A DNA stretch of 64,000 bases from Thermobacillus sp. ZCTH02-B1 (lineage in GTDB: Bacteria > Bacillota > Bacilli > Paenibacillales > Paenibacillaceae). The DNA lies in the NCBI RefSeq assembly GCF_002159085.1, contig NZ_LZRU01000019.1, forward strand, positions 124,001-188,000, given 5' to 3'. The position numbers were made by a program, and so were the translations under genes. Below, one piece after another: positions 57,458-64,000 of the stretch. The notes under the pieces were generated by a model that worked only from the letters and a program-made list of their open reading frames with translations, did no database searches and was not told the origin of the DNA. Position 1 is the first letter of the stretch. Each line of letters starts with the position of its first letter.

Positions 57458-59107
57458 ATGACGGGAATCCGTGTTTCACCGTGGCCGGCCGTGCTGCTGG
57501 CCGCGCTGCTGGCCGTCCTGGGGCTCTGCGGGCGGGCGGAGGCGCACGCCGTGCTGGAGCGTTCTTCGCCCGCGCCCGGCGAACGGCTGGAGGCGGGACC
57601 GGATGAAGTCCGGCTGGAGTTCAACGAGCCGGTCGACGCGAAGGTCGGCTACGTGAGGGTGCTGGACGGCCGATCCGGGCGGGTCGCGGACGGCGATCCG
57701 GAAGCGCTGGACGCCGGCCGCACCCTTCGGTTGCCGCTGCCGCGGCTCGGAGAAGGATTGTATACGGTCACCTACCGCGTGGTGTCGGCGGACGGGCACC
57801 CGGTGGAAGGGTCCTACGTGTTCGTCGTCGGCGATCCGCCGGAGGCGATCGACGCCTCCGCGTTCGATCTGCACCGGCAGCTCGGCCACGAAGGGCACGG
57901 CGGAGGCGCTGCGACGCAGCTCACCGCCCGGGAATTTCTGATCTATGCCGCGCGGGCGTTCTATTACGGCGCGCTGCTGATCGCGGCCGGCTGGTTCGTC
58001 TGGTCGGCGTGGGCGCCGCGGCGCTCCGCGTCGTTCGGAGAGGCCTTCCGCGATTGGAGCGGCCGGTGGGGGCTGTGGGCGACGCGCGCCTTCCTCGTCG
58101 CGGCGCTGGTCCATGTGTTCTTCCATGCCGTGGAGCTGACGGAGGGACTGCCGCTGTCCGAATGGGGCAGGCTGTTCACGGCGACGGACATCGGGCGGGC
58201 GTGGACCGTCACGCTGGCGCTCGCGCTGATCGGGCCCCTGGCCCGGACCGCTTCGCGTCCGGTCGGGTGGCTCTGGGCCGGCGCGCTGCTGCTCGTGGAG
58301 AGCTTTTCCGGGCATGCCGCAGCTTACGAACCCGGGTGGCTGACGATCGGGCTCGATTACGTCCATCTCGCGGGCGCTTCGATCTGGGCGGGCGGGCTCG
58401 CGATGCTGGCCGGCCTCTGGTCCAGAGACCGGAAGGAGGCCGCGCGGTTTGCCGCGGTGTTCAGCGGGCCGGCCCTCTGGGCGATGGCGGCGATGGCGGC
58501 GAGCGGGCTGGCAAGCGCGTGGGTGTTCCTGCCGGGGCCGGCGTATCTCTTTTACACCGCATGGGGCTTCCTGCTGCTGGTGAAGACGGGGCTTGCGCTG
58601 CTGGCCGTGCTGGCGGGCGGCCTGATCCGGCTGCGGCTCCGGCGGGGAGGCATGCCGCAGGGCGCGCTGCTCAAGGCCGATGCGGCGATTCTGGCCGCGA
58701 TCGTCGTCATCGTCGGGCTGTTCACCTACATCAGCCCGCTGCCGGCGAACGAACCGGTCTACGCCCACAAAATGGGCGAGGACATGCACCTGACGCTGCG
58801 GATTACGCCGAACGTACCGGGTGAGAACACCTTTATCGTCAAGGTGTGGCTGCCGGAGCCGCTCGGCGAGCCGAAGTCGGTCGCGCTCAGGCTCCGTTCG
58901 GAGGACCGGCCGGACGCGGGGCCGATCGACGTGCCGCTCGAGCCGTACGAGGATACGGAGATCGACAATTTCTCCGGTTTCGTGAAATCGACGTACCGGG
59001 CGGAGGGGCCGTATCTGCCGTTTCCGGGGCGGTGGACGGCGGAGATCCGCGTGGTCGACGCGGAGGACAACGAGAAGGTCCACCGCGAACCGTTCCGCAA
59101 TTATTGA
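57458..59107 (+). CDS. CopC-CopD copper-handling membrane protein (YcnJ-like)
   Basis: A 549-residue fusion. A signal peptide (VLLAALLAVLGLCGRAEA) is followed by the mature N-terminus HAVLERSSPAPGE, the CopC Cu-binding N-terminal His, and a CopC beta-barrel to about residue 130, with DGHPVEGSYVFVV. Residues about 155-430 are the CopD membrane domain with eight hydrophobic helices. The last 110 residues are an outside beta domain (LRITPNVPGENTFIVKVWLP). This layout matches YcnJ of Bacillus, proposed to import copper. GAGGGGAAG precedes the ATG. ycnI lies 2.1 kb downstream. Confidence 0.9.
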   Translation: MTGIRVSPWPAVLLAALLAVLGLCGRAEAHAVLERSSPAPGERLEAGPDEVRLEFNEPVDAKVGYVRVLDGRSGRVADGDPEALDAGRTLRLPLPRLGEGLYTVTYRVVSADGHPVEGSYVFVVGDPPEAIDASAFDLHRQLGHEGHGGGAATQLTAREFLIYAARAFYYGALLIAAGWFVWSAWAPRRSASFGEAFRDWSGRWGLWATRAFLVAALVHVFFHAVELTEGLPLSEWGRLFTATDIGRAWTVTLALALIGPLARTASRPVGWLWAGALLLVESFSGHAAAYEPGWLTIGLDYVHLAGASIWAGGLAMLAGLWSRDRKEAARFAAVFSGPALWAMAAMAASGLASAWVFLPGPAYLFYTAWGFLLLVKTGLALLAVLAGGLIRLRLRRGGMPQGALLKADAAILAAIVVIVGLFTYISPLPANEPVYAHKMGEDMHLTLRITPNVPGENTFIVKVWLPEPLGEPKSVALRLRSEDRPDAGPIDVPLEPYEDTEIDNFSGFVKSTYRAEGPYLPFPGRWTAEIRVVDAEDNEKVHREPFRNY

Positions 59108-59166
59108 TGCGGCGCGAAGACTGTTCCGGCGTGAAGTTTATCCGGCGCGTATCGCGGGGTGTTTCG

Positions 59167-60009
59167 ATGAAGCTGTCCTACCGGACGATCAAGCATTTGA
59201 TCCTCTGGACGCCGACGGTCACGATCGGGCTGTGGGAGTATGTGCGGCACACGGTGCTCCTGCCGTATGTGTCGATGGATCTCGGCAACCTGCTCGCGCC
59301 CCTGATCGTGCTGCTTGTATCGGCCACGCTGCTGAGGAAATTGTTCGCGATGCTCGAGGCGACGCAGGAGGAGTTGCAGCGGGAGCGCATGCTGAAGGCG
59401 GCGCTCGAGGAGCGGGAGCAGCTCGCGCGGGAGCTGCACGACGGCATCTCGCAATCGCTGTTTCTGCTTTCGGTCAAGCTGGACAGGCTGGACCGGACGG
59501 ATTGCGACGAGGAGGCCCGCGCGGTGACCGCGGCCATCCGCGAGACGGTGCGGCGCGTCTACGACGACGTCCGCCAGTCGATCGCGAATCTGCGCAGCAT
59601 GCCGATGCCGGGCGATTTCTCCTGGATGGCATCGATCGAGGCGCTCGGCGGCGAGGTGGAGGACGCGGGCATCCGGTTCGAGTGCGCGGGAAGGCTGCCG
59701 GACCGGCTGCTCACGAACAGGGAGAAGGTCGAGCTGCTCGCGATCGTGCGCGAGGCGGTGCTGAACGCGCGCAAGCATGCGAACGCGCGGACGATCCGCG
59801 TCGCGATGGAGCCGACGGCGGGCGGAGGCTTCCGGTGCGAGATCGCGGACGACGGCGTCGGGCTGGATGAGTCGAAGCTCAAAGCGTTCGACCGGTTCGG
59901 CATCCGGATGATGCGAAGCCGGGCCGGCGAGATGGGCTGGAAGCTGGACATCCGTTCCGGGCCCGGCGGGGGCACGGCGGTGTTGGTGGAGAAGCCGGAT
60001 CCTGAGTGA
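59167..60009 (+). CDS. Sensor histidine kinase, NarL/LiaS type
   Basis: A 280-residue kinase with two N-terminal membrane helices (TIKHLILWTPTVTIGLWEY, then LLAPLIVLLVSATLLRKLF) and almost no outside loop, which suggests intramembrane sensing. The HisKA_3 domain has ARELHDGISQSLFLLSVKLD, and the HATPase domain has REAVLNARKHANAR and ADDGVGLDE. I chose ATG 59167 behind GGGGTG; an ATG at 59107 overlaps the copCD stop but has no ribosome site. The response regulator follows after 16 bases. Confidence 0.87.
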   Translation: MKLSYRTIKHLILWTPTVTIGLWEYVRHTVLLPYVSMDLGNLLAPLIVLLVSATLLRKLFAMLEATQEELQRERMLKAALEEREQLARELHDGISQSLFLLSVKLDRLDRTDCDEEARAVTAAIRETVRRVYDDVRQSIANLRSMPMPGDFSWMASIEALGGEVEDAGIRFECAGRLPDRLLTNREKVELLAIVREAVLNARKHANARTIRVAMEPTAGGGFRCEIADDGVGLDESKLKAFDRFGIRMMRSRAGEMGWKLDIRSGPGGGTAVLVEKPDPE

Positions 60010-60025
60010 AAGGCGGAAGGTCGGA

Positions 60026-61018
60026 ATGGCGGACAGGTACGTGGATGAAGAGCGGTCCGGCGGGGAAGGACGGATCCGCTTTCTGATCGTCGACGATCAC
60101 CCGCACGGGCGCGAGGGGATGCGGGACATCCTCGAAATGGAGCCGCGGTTTGCGGTCGTCGGCGAGGCCGCATCGGGGGAAGAGGCGCTGGAAGCGGCGC
60201 GGCGCCTCAAGCCGGACATCGTGCTGATGGACGTCAACATGCCGGGCATGGGCGGGCTGGAGGCGGCCCAGCTCGTAAAGCGGGAGCATCCGGACATGCG
60301 CATCGTGATGGTGACCGCCCACGACGAACCGGCGTTCCTGTTCGAGGCGCTGCGCTGCGGGGCGCAGGGGTTCCTGCCGAAGAACGTCCGGCCGTCCGTC
60401 TGGGTGGACTATCTGCACGCGATCGCGAACGACGAGACGCCGCTGTCCTCGGAGATCGCCCGGATGCTGCTGAACACGTTCACCGTCGGCGGAGCGCGGG
60501 ATGGCGATTCGGAAGGCGGCTTCGGAGCCGCCGGCATCCGGCATCGGAGCGAAGGGTCGGAGCAGCGCGGAGTTTTGACGGTTTCGGGGCGCGGCGGAGA
60601 TGCCGCGGTTTCGGGCCGGTCCGGGGACGCGGCCGGAAACGCGGCGTCGGCGGGCCGGCCGGCGCGGCGGTCGTGGCTTTCCCGCAGGGCCGATTCACCT
60701 TCCGCAGCTTCCGTTTCCGCGGACGCCGCGTCCTCGCCCTTCGCGCCGCCTTCCGTTTCATCGCGGCCCGTCGTCCGTCGTTCCGTCGGGATTCTGACGC
60801 CGCTCACCGCGCGGGAACGGGAAGTGCTCGAGCGCGTCGCGAACGGCGAGTCGAACCGCGAGATCGCGCAGCATCTCGGCCTGTCGGAGCATACGGTCAA
60901 AAACCACCTGAAGAACATTCTGCAGAAGCTGCATCTCGACAACCGGGTGCAGCTGGCGCGGTACGCGTACGAGACCGGCATCGTCGGCAGGGAAGGGGAT
61001 CGGGACGGAGCCCGGTGA
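60026..61018 (+). CDS. NarL-family response regulator with long disordered linker
   Basis: A 330-residue regulator, about 110 residues longer than usual. The receiver domain (about 15-135) has FLIVDDHPHGREGMRDILE and the phospho-acceptor Asp in VLMDVNMPGMGG, with conserved Thr and Lys in VTAHD and LPKN. A LuxR-type helix-turn-helix (about 264-325) has LTAREREVLERVANGESNRE and HLGLSEHTVKNHLKNIL. Between them, residues about 150-262 are Ser/Ala/Gly/Arg-rich and probably unstructured. It is paired with the kinase just upstream. Its targets may include copCD or ycnI, by position only. Confidence 0.87.
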   Translation: MADRYVDEERSGGEGRIRFLIVDDHPHGREGMRDILEMEPRFAVVGEAASGEEALEAARRLKPDIVLMDVNMPGMGGLEAAQLVKREHPDMRIVMVTAHDEPAFLFEALRCGAQGFLPKNVRPSVWVDYLHAIANDETPLSSEIARMLLNTFTVGGARDGDSEGGFGAAGIRHRSEGSEQRGVLTVSGRGGDAAVSGRSGDAAGNAASAGRPARRSWLSRRADSPSAASVSADAASSPFAPPSVSSRPVVRRSVGILTPLTAREREVLERVANGESNREIAQHLGLSEHTVKNHLKNILQKLHLDNRVQLARYAYETGIVGREGDRDGAR

Positions 61019-61197
61019 CGAAACACGGGCCCGTCGGCTTCATGCAGGCGAAGGACCGGACCGGGACGCCGGCGGAACGGATGGGGAATGCATCGCGCTG
61101 CGGCGCGGAGCATGTGGTGAACAGGTGACCGGCACGAGTTTATAAATTGTTCAATTTTATAGCCCTTTCGCGTCATGTCGCATCCCGTCCGCCGCGC

Positions 61198-61217
61198 TAG
61201 AATCGAAACCGATTCTA
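61198..61217 (+). promoter_or_regulatory. 20-bp dyad upstream of ycnI
   Basis: TAGAATCG-AAAC-CGATTCTA is a perfect 8-4-8 inverted repeat ending 24 bases before the ycnI start. A second, looser dyad AAATTG-TT-CAATTT lies near 61144-61157. Either could be a repressor site. Confidence 0.55.
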
Positions 61218-61241
61218 CCGGAAAGGACGGGATTCGATTTG

Positions 61242-61907
61242 ATGAAGCGAATCATCGCGGCGGCGGCGGCTTTCGCCCTGTTCCTGACGGCGGCATGGCC
61301 GGCCTCGGCGCATGTGACGATCTCGCCGCAGGAAGCGGTCCAGGGATCGTATATGGTATTCACGGTGCGCGTGCCGAGCGAGAAGGAAGGAACCGAGACG
61401 ACCGCGGTGCGCGTCGTGTTCCCCGAGGGCGTGTCCGTCAGCCGGTTCGAGCCGAAGCCGGGCTGGACGGTCGCATTCGAGCGCAATGCCGATCAGGCGA
61501 TCACCGAAGTGACCTGGACGGCCGAACCGGGCCACGGGCTCGACGTCACCGAGTTCACGGAGTTCCGCATGTCCGGGCGCGTGCTGCCCGACGTGGAGCC
61601 CGGCACGCGGCTCGTCTGGAAGGCGTACCAGCATTACGCGGACGGCAGCGTCGTCGAATGGATCGGCGCGCCGGACACCGATTCGCCCACTCCCGCGCCG
61701 GTCACCGTCGTCGTGCCCGGCGATCCGGTCGACGACGGCCACGGCGGAACGCAGGGCGCCGCTTCCGCGGCGAACGACGGGGACGGCGGTTCCGCTGACA
61801 CGCGCATGCTCGTGATGCTGATCGTGTCGTGGATATTGTCGATTACGGCGTTCACGCTTTCGCTGGTCCTCTACCTGGAAAAAAGAAAACAGCGGGCCCG
61901 GAACTGA
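61242..61907 (+). CDS. ycnI: YcnI-like copper-binding membrane-anchored protein (DUF1775)
   Basis: A 221-residue exported protein. The signal peptide (IIAAAAAFALFLTAAWPASA) leads to a mature N-terminal His (HVTISPQEAVQGSYMVFTVR), the copper-binding histidine of the DUF1775/YcnI domain, which extends to about residue 145 with the conserved Trp in EVTWTAEPGHGLD. A Gly/Asp/Ser-rich linker and a C-terminal membrane helix (MLVMLIVSWILSITAFTLSL) follow. ATG 61242 follows GGAAAGGACGGG. Together with copCD it suggests a copper-handling group. Confidence 0.88.
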   Translation: MKRIIAAAAAFALFLTAAWPASAHVTISPQEAVQGSYMVFTVRVPSEKEGTETTAVRVVFPEGVSVSRFEPKPGWTVAFERNADQAITEVTWTAEPGHGLDVTEFTEFRMSGRVLPDVEPGTRLVWKAYQHYADGSVVEWIGAPDTDSPTPAPVTVVVPGDPVDDGHGGTQGAASAANDGDGGSADTRMLVMLIVSWILSITAFTLSLVLYLEKRKQRARN

Positions 61908-61938
61908 CGGCATCTTGCCTGCGACGCCCGCGCCGCAC

Positions 61939-61966
61939 TTGCAAACCGTATCCAATTGTCTATAAT
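61939..61966 (+). promoter_or_regulatory. Sigma-A promoter of pheST
   Basis: TTGCAA (61939-61944) and a perfect TATAAT (61961-61966) are 16 apart, just before the T-box leader. Confidence 0.75.
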
Positions 61967-61969
61967 AGA

Positions 61970-62328
61970 TATCAATGCAATCCGGTCGAAATGCGATGAC
62001 GGAGACGAGTAAGCAGTCACAGGGGCGCACAGGGAAGGGACGCCGGAGACTGAGAGCGTCCCCGCGTCAGCCGGCTGCCGAAATTCCCTCCGTAGCAGGC
62101 CGCTGAACGGGATGCCGCATGGTGAAAAAGCCCGCGGTTCCCCAGTAGGCTGTGCCCGGCGCGGTCCGTTATCCGCACAATGAGCAGCCGCCGGCTGCGA
62201 TCGCCTCGTGCGTCGCCGGCCGGAAGGCGCGCGGAAGCGCGGCATGAATCGCGCGTCCGTTGCCGCCGCGGCTGGAAGAAGGGTGGTACCACGGTCCTCT
62301 CGTCCCTTTCGGGGCGGGAGGATTTTTT
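61970..62328 (+). promoter_or_regulatory. T-box leader of pheST
   Basis: The T-box AGGGTGGTACCACGG is at 62280-62294. Stem I is recognisable (GATGACGGAGACGAGTAAGCAG near 61994, GACTGAGAGCG near 62048). The specifier codon UUC (Phe, 62084-62086) follows GAAA in the presumed specifier loop, which agrees with the gene controlled. Uncharged tRNA-Phe would favour readthrough. Confidence 0.9.
62295..62328 (+). terminator. T-box terminator before pheS
   Basis: TCCTCTCGTCCC (62295-62306) pairs with GGGGCGGGAGGA (62311-62322) around TTTC, followed by TTTTTT. Confidence 0.9.
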
Positions 62329-62367
62329 GTTGAAGCCCAAGACAGCACAAGTCCGGAGGTAATCGCG

Positions 62368-63402
62368 ATGAAGGAACGTCTGGAAGCGCTCCGCGAGGAA
62401 GCGCTGCGGGAGCTGGCGGAGGCCGGCGACCCCGCCCGTCTGAACGATCTCAGGGTCAAATATCTCGGCAAGAAGGGCGCGCTCACCGAAATTTTGCGCG
62501 GCATGGGGGGCCTCACGGCCGAGGAGCGGCCGGTCGTCGGCCGGATCGCGAACGAGGTGCGCGCCGCGATCGAAGGGATGATCGAGGAGAAGCTGCGTCA
62601 GCTCCGGGAGGAGGAGACGGCGCGCCGGCTCAAGGCCGAGACGGTCGACGTCACGCTGCCGGGACGGAAGCCGCCGGCGGGCGCGATCCATCCGCTCACG
62701 AGGGTGACGCGCGAGATCGAGGACGTGTTCCTCGGCATGGGGTACACGATCGCCGAAGGTCCGGAGGTCGAGACGGACTTCTTCAACTTCGAGGCGCTCA
62801 ACCTGCCGAAGGACCATCCGGCGCGCGACATGCAGGATTCGTTCTACATCACGGACGAGATCCTGCTCCGCACGCAGACGTCGCCCGTGCAGATTCGCGC
62901 GATGCGGGCGATGAACGGGCGGACGCCGCTCAAGATCATCTGCCCGGGCAAGGTGTACCGTCGCGACGACGACGACGCGACGCACTCGTTCCAGTTCAAC
63001 CAGGTCGAGGGCCTCGTCGTCGACCGGAACATCCGCATGAGCGACCTCAAGGGGACGCTGCTGGAATTCGCGCGCGCGATGTTCGGCCCGCAGACGCGCA
63101 TCCGGCTCCGGCCGAGCTTCTTCCCGTTCACCGAGCCGAGCGTCGAGGTCGACGTCACCTGCGTGCAATGCGGCGGCAGCGGCTGCCGGATGTGCAAGCA
63201 CACCGGCTGGCTCGAAATTCTCGGCGCCGGCATGGTGCACCCGCGCGTCCTCGAGTACGGCGGATACGATCCGAACGAGGTGAGCGGATTCGCCTTCGGC
63301 CTCGGCATCGAGCGCGTCGCGCTGCTCAAGTACGGCGTGGACGACATCCGGAATTTCTACCTGAACGACATGCGGTTCCTGCGCCAATTCGCGCGGATGT
63401 AG
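62368..63402 (+). CDS. pheS: Phenylalanyl-tRNA synthetase, alpha subunit
   Basis: A 344-residue subunit that carries the aminoacylation site. The N-terminal coiled coil ([20 protein letters not shown]) binds tRNA. Class II motifs are present: [15 protein letters not shown], then [15 protein letters not shown], motif 2 [20 protein letters not shown] and motif 3 [20 protein letters not shown]. The length matches the family. The ATG at 62368 has CCGGAGG upstream; the frame is open into the T-box but that part is leader. pheT starts 22 bases later. Confidence 0.96.
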   Translation: MKERLEALREEALRELAEAGDPARLNDLRVKYLGKKGALTEILRGMGGLTAEERPVVGRIANEVRAAIEGMIEEKLRQLREEETARRLKAETVDVTLPGRKPPAGAIHPLTRVTREIEDVFLGMGYTIAEGPEVETDFFNFEALNLPKDHPARDMQDSFYITDEILLRTQTSPVQIRAMRAMNGRTPLKIICPGKVYRRDDDDATHSFQFNQVEGLVVDRNIRMSDLKGTLLEFARAMFGPQTRIRLRPSFFPFTEPSVEVDVTCVQCGGSGCRMCKHTGWLEILGAGMVHPRVLEYGGYDPNEVSGFAFGLGIERVALLKYGVDDIRNFYLNDMRFLRQFARM

Positions 63403-63424
63403 GGAAAGGGGCGGCTCAATCGCG

Positions 63425-64000
63425 ATGAAAGTCTCGTATCAATGGCTGAAGGAATACATCAACCTGGAGGGCATTGCGCCCGAAGCGCTGGCCGAGATGT
63501 TGACGCGCGGCGGCATCGAGGTCGACACGGTGGAGCAGCGCAACAGGGGCGTCTCGAATGTCGTCGTGGGCCATGTGCTGGAAAAACAGAAACACCCGGA
63601 CGCGGACCGTCTCAGCGTCTGCAGGGTCGATGCCGGAACCGGCGAGATTCTCCAGATCGTCTGCGGCGCGCCGAACGTCGCCGCGGGGCAGAAGGTGCCG
63701 GTCGCGCTGATCGGCGCAAAGCTGCCGGGCGGCGTCACGATCAAGCGGGCGAAGCTGCGCGGCGTCGAATCGCAGGGCATGATCTGCTCCGCGAAGGAGC
63801 TCGGCATCAACGACAGGCTGCTGCCGAAGGAGATGCAGGAGGGCATCCTCGTCCTGCCGGAGGACAGCGTGATCGGCACGCCGATCACGGAGGTGCTCGG
63901 CCTCGACGACGCGGTGCTTGAGCTGGATCTTACGCCGAACCGCGCCGACTGCCTCAGCATGATCGGTGTCGCGTACGAGACGGCCGCGCTGACGGGCCGC
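63425..64000 (+). CDS. pheT: Phenylalanyl-tRNA synthetase, beta subunit, N-terminal part
   Basis: The first 192 codons of the beta subunit; the gene runs off the window. It begins MKVSYQWLKEYINLEGIAPE and includes the EMAP/OB-type tRNA-binding domain (about residues 40-150): VVGHVLEKQKHPDADRLSVC, then VCGAPNVAAGQKVPVALIGA and GVESQGMICSAKELG. The B3/4 editing region begins at ELDLTPNRADCLSMIGVAYE. It is co-transcribed with pheS under the same T-box. Confidence 0.96.
   Translation, partial: MKVSYQWLKEYINLEGIAPEALAEMLTRGGIEVDTVEQRNRGVSNVVVGHVLEKQKHPDADRLSVCRVDAGTGEILQIVCGAPNVAAGQKVPVALIGAKLPGGVTIKRAKLRGVESQGMICSAKELGINDRLLPKEMQEGILVLPEDSVIGTPITEVLGLDDAVLELDLTPNRADCLSMIGVAYETAALTGR

Overview
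The window is GC-rich DNA from a Gram-positive, spore-forming bacterium, most like a high-GC member of the Paenibacillaceae (Paenibacillus/Cohnella/Thermobacillus type). The evidence is the gene content: two T-box leaders, a SigI/RsgI pair, a prespore regulator of the RsfA type, meso-diaminopimelate dehydrogenase, a copper-amine-oxidase 'stalk' domain on a secreted enzyme, and strong AGGAGG ribosome sites with ATG, GTG and TTG starts. The organism name is an inference. I see no phage, insertion sequence, CRISPR array, rRNA or tRNA gene.

Layout. 1-6.1 kb: the start of a GNAT gene, then a T-box-controlled ilvB-ilvH-ilvC-leuA branched-chain amino acid operon. 6.3-13.3 kb: a small zinc-finger protein, sigI-rsgI, an orphan RsbU_N-PAS histidine kinase and leucyl aminopeptidase. 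13.7-21.4 kb: a GH3 beta-glucosidase with reversed domain order, a secreted phosphodiester glycosidase, a glutathione peroxidase/spermidine-synthase-like pair, and a DRE-TIM aldolase paired with an unknown protein. 21.7-29.7 kb: 5-oxoprolinase (pxpBC fusion plus pxpA), a GGDEF-EAL protein, gamma-glutamylcyclotransferase, a 51-bp tandem repeat, and katG behind two 7-1-7 palindromes of the PerR/Fur type. The cyclotransferase and the oxoprolinase would together make and then use 5-oxoproline.

29.7-39.1 kb is the most accessory-looking part: an rsfA-like regulator, a half-size TipAS domain, two tandem paralogous solute-binding lipoproteins with no permease, ung, a small unknown gene behind a terminator-like leader hairpin, a frameshifted sigma factor, a frameshifted DJ-1/PfpI gene, an aadK-type adenylyltransferase and a 48-bp repeat. 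39.2-48.1 kb holds a three-gene ABC-2 exporter, a methyltransferase, and a compact cluster (unknown 246-aa protein, ECF sigma factor, 90-aa protein, two half-ABC exporters) that I rate the best candidate for an undescribed system. 48.1-57.4 kb: a frameshifted PhnB-like gene, DedA, a small membrane protein, mannonate dehydratase with its SDR partner, a GNAT protein, an amidoligase, ddh, gdhA and a ydjO-like zinc protein. 57.4-64 kb: copCD, a two-component pair and ycnI (a copper-handling group), then T-box-pheS-pheT running off the end.

Three separate genes (near 36.9, 37.46 and 48.36 kb) each carry what looks like a single-base indel that splits an otherwise intact reading frame. This is either real gene decay or residual assembly error, and the sequence alone cannot tell which.
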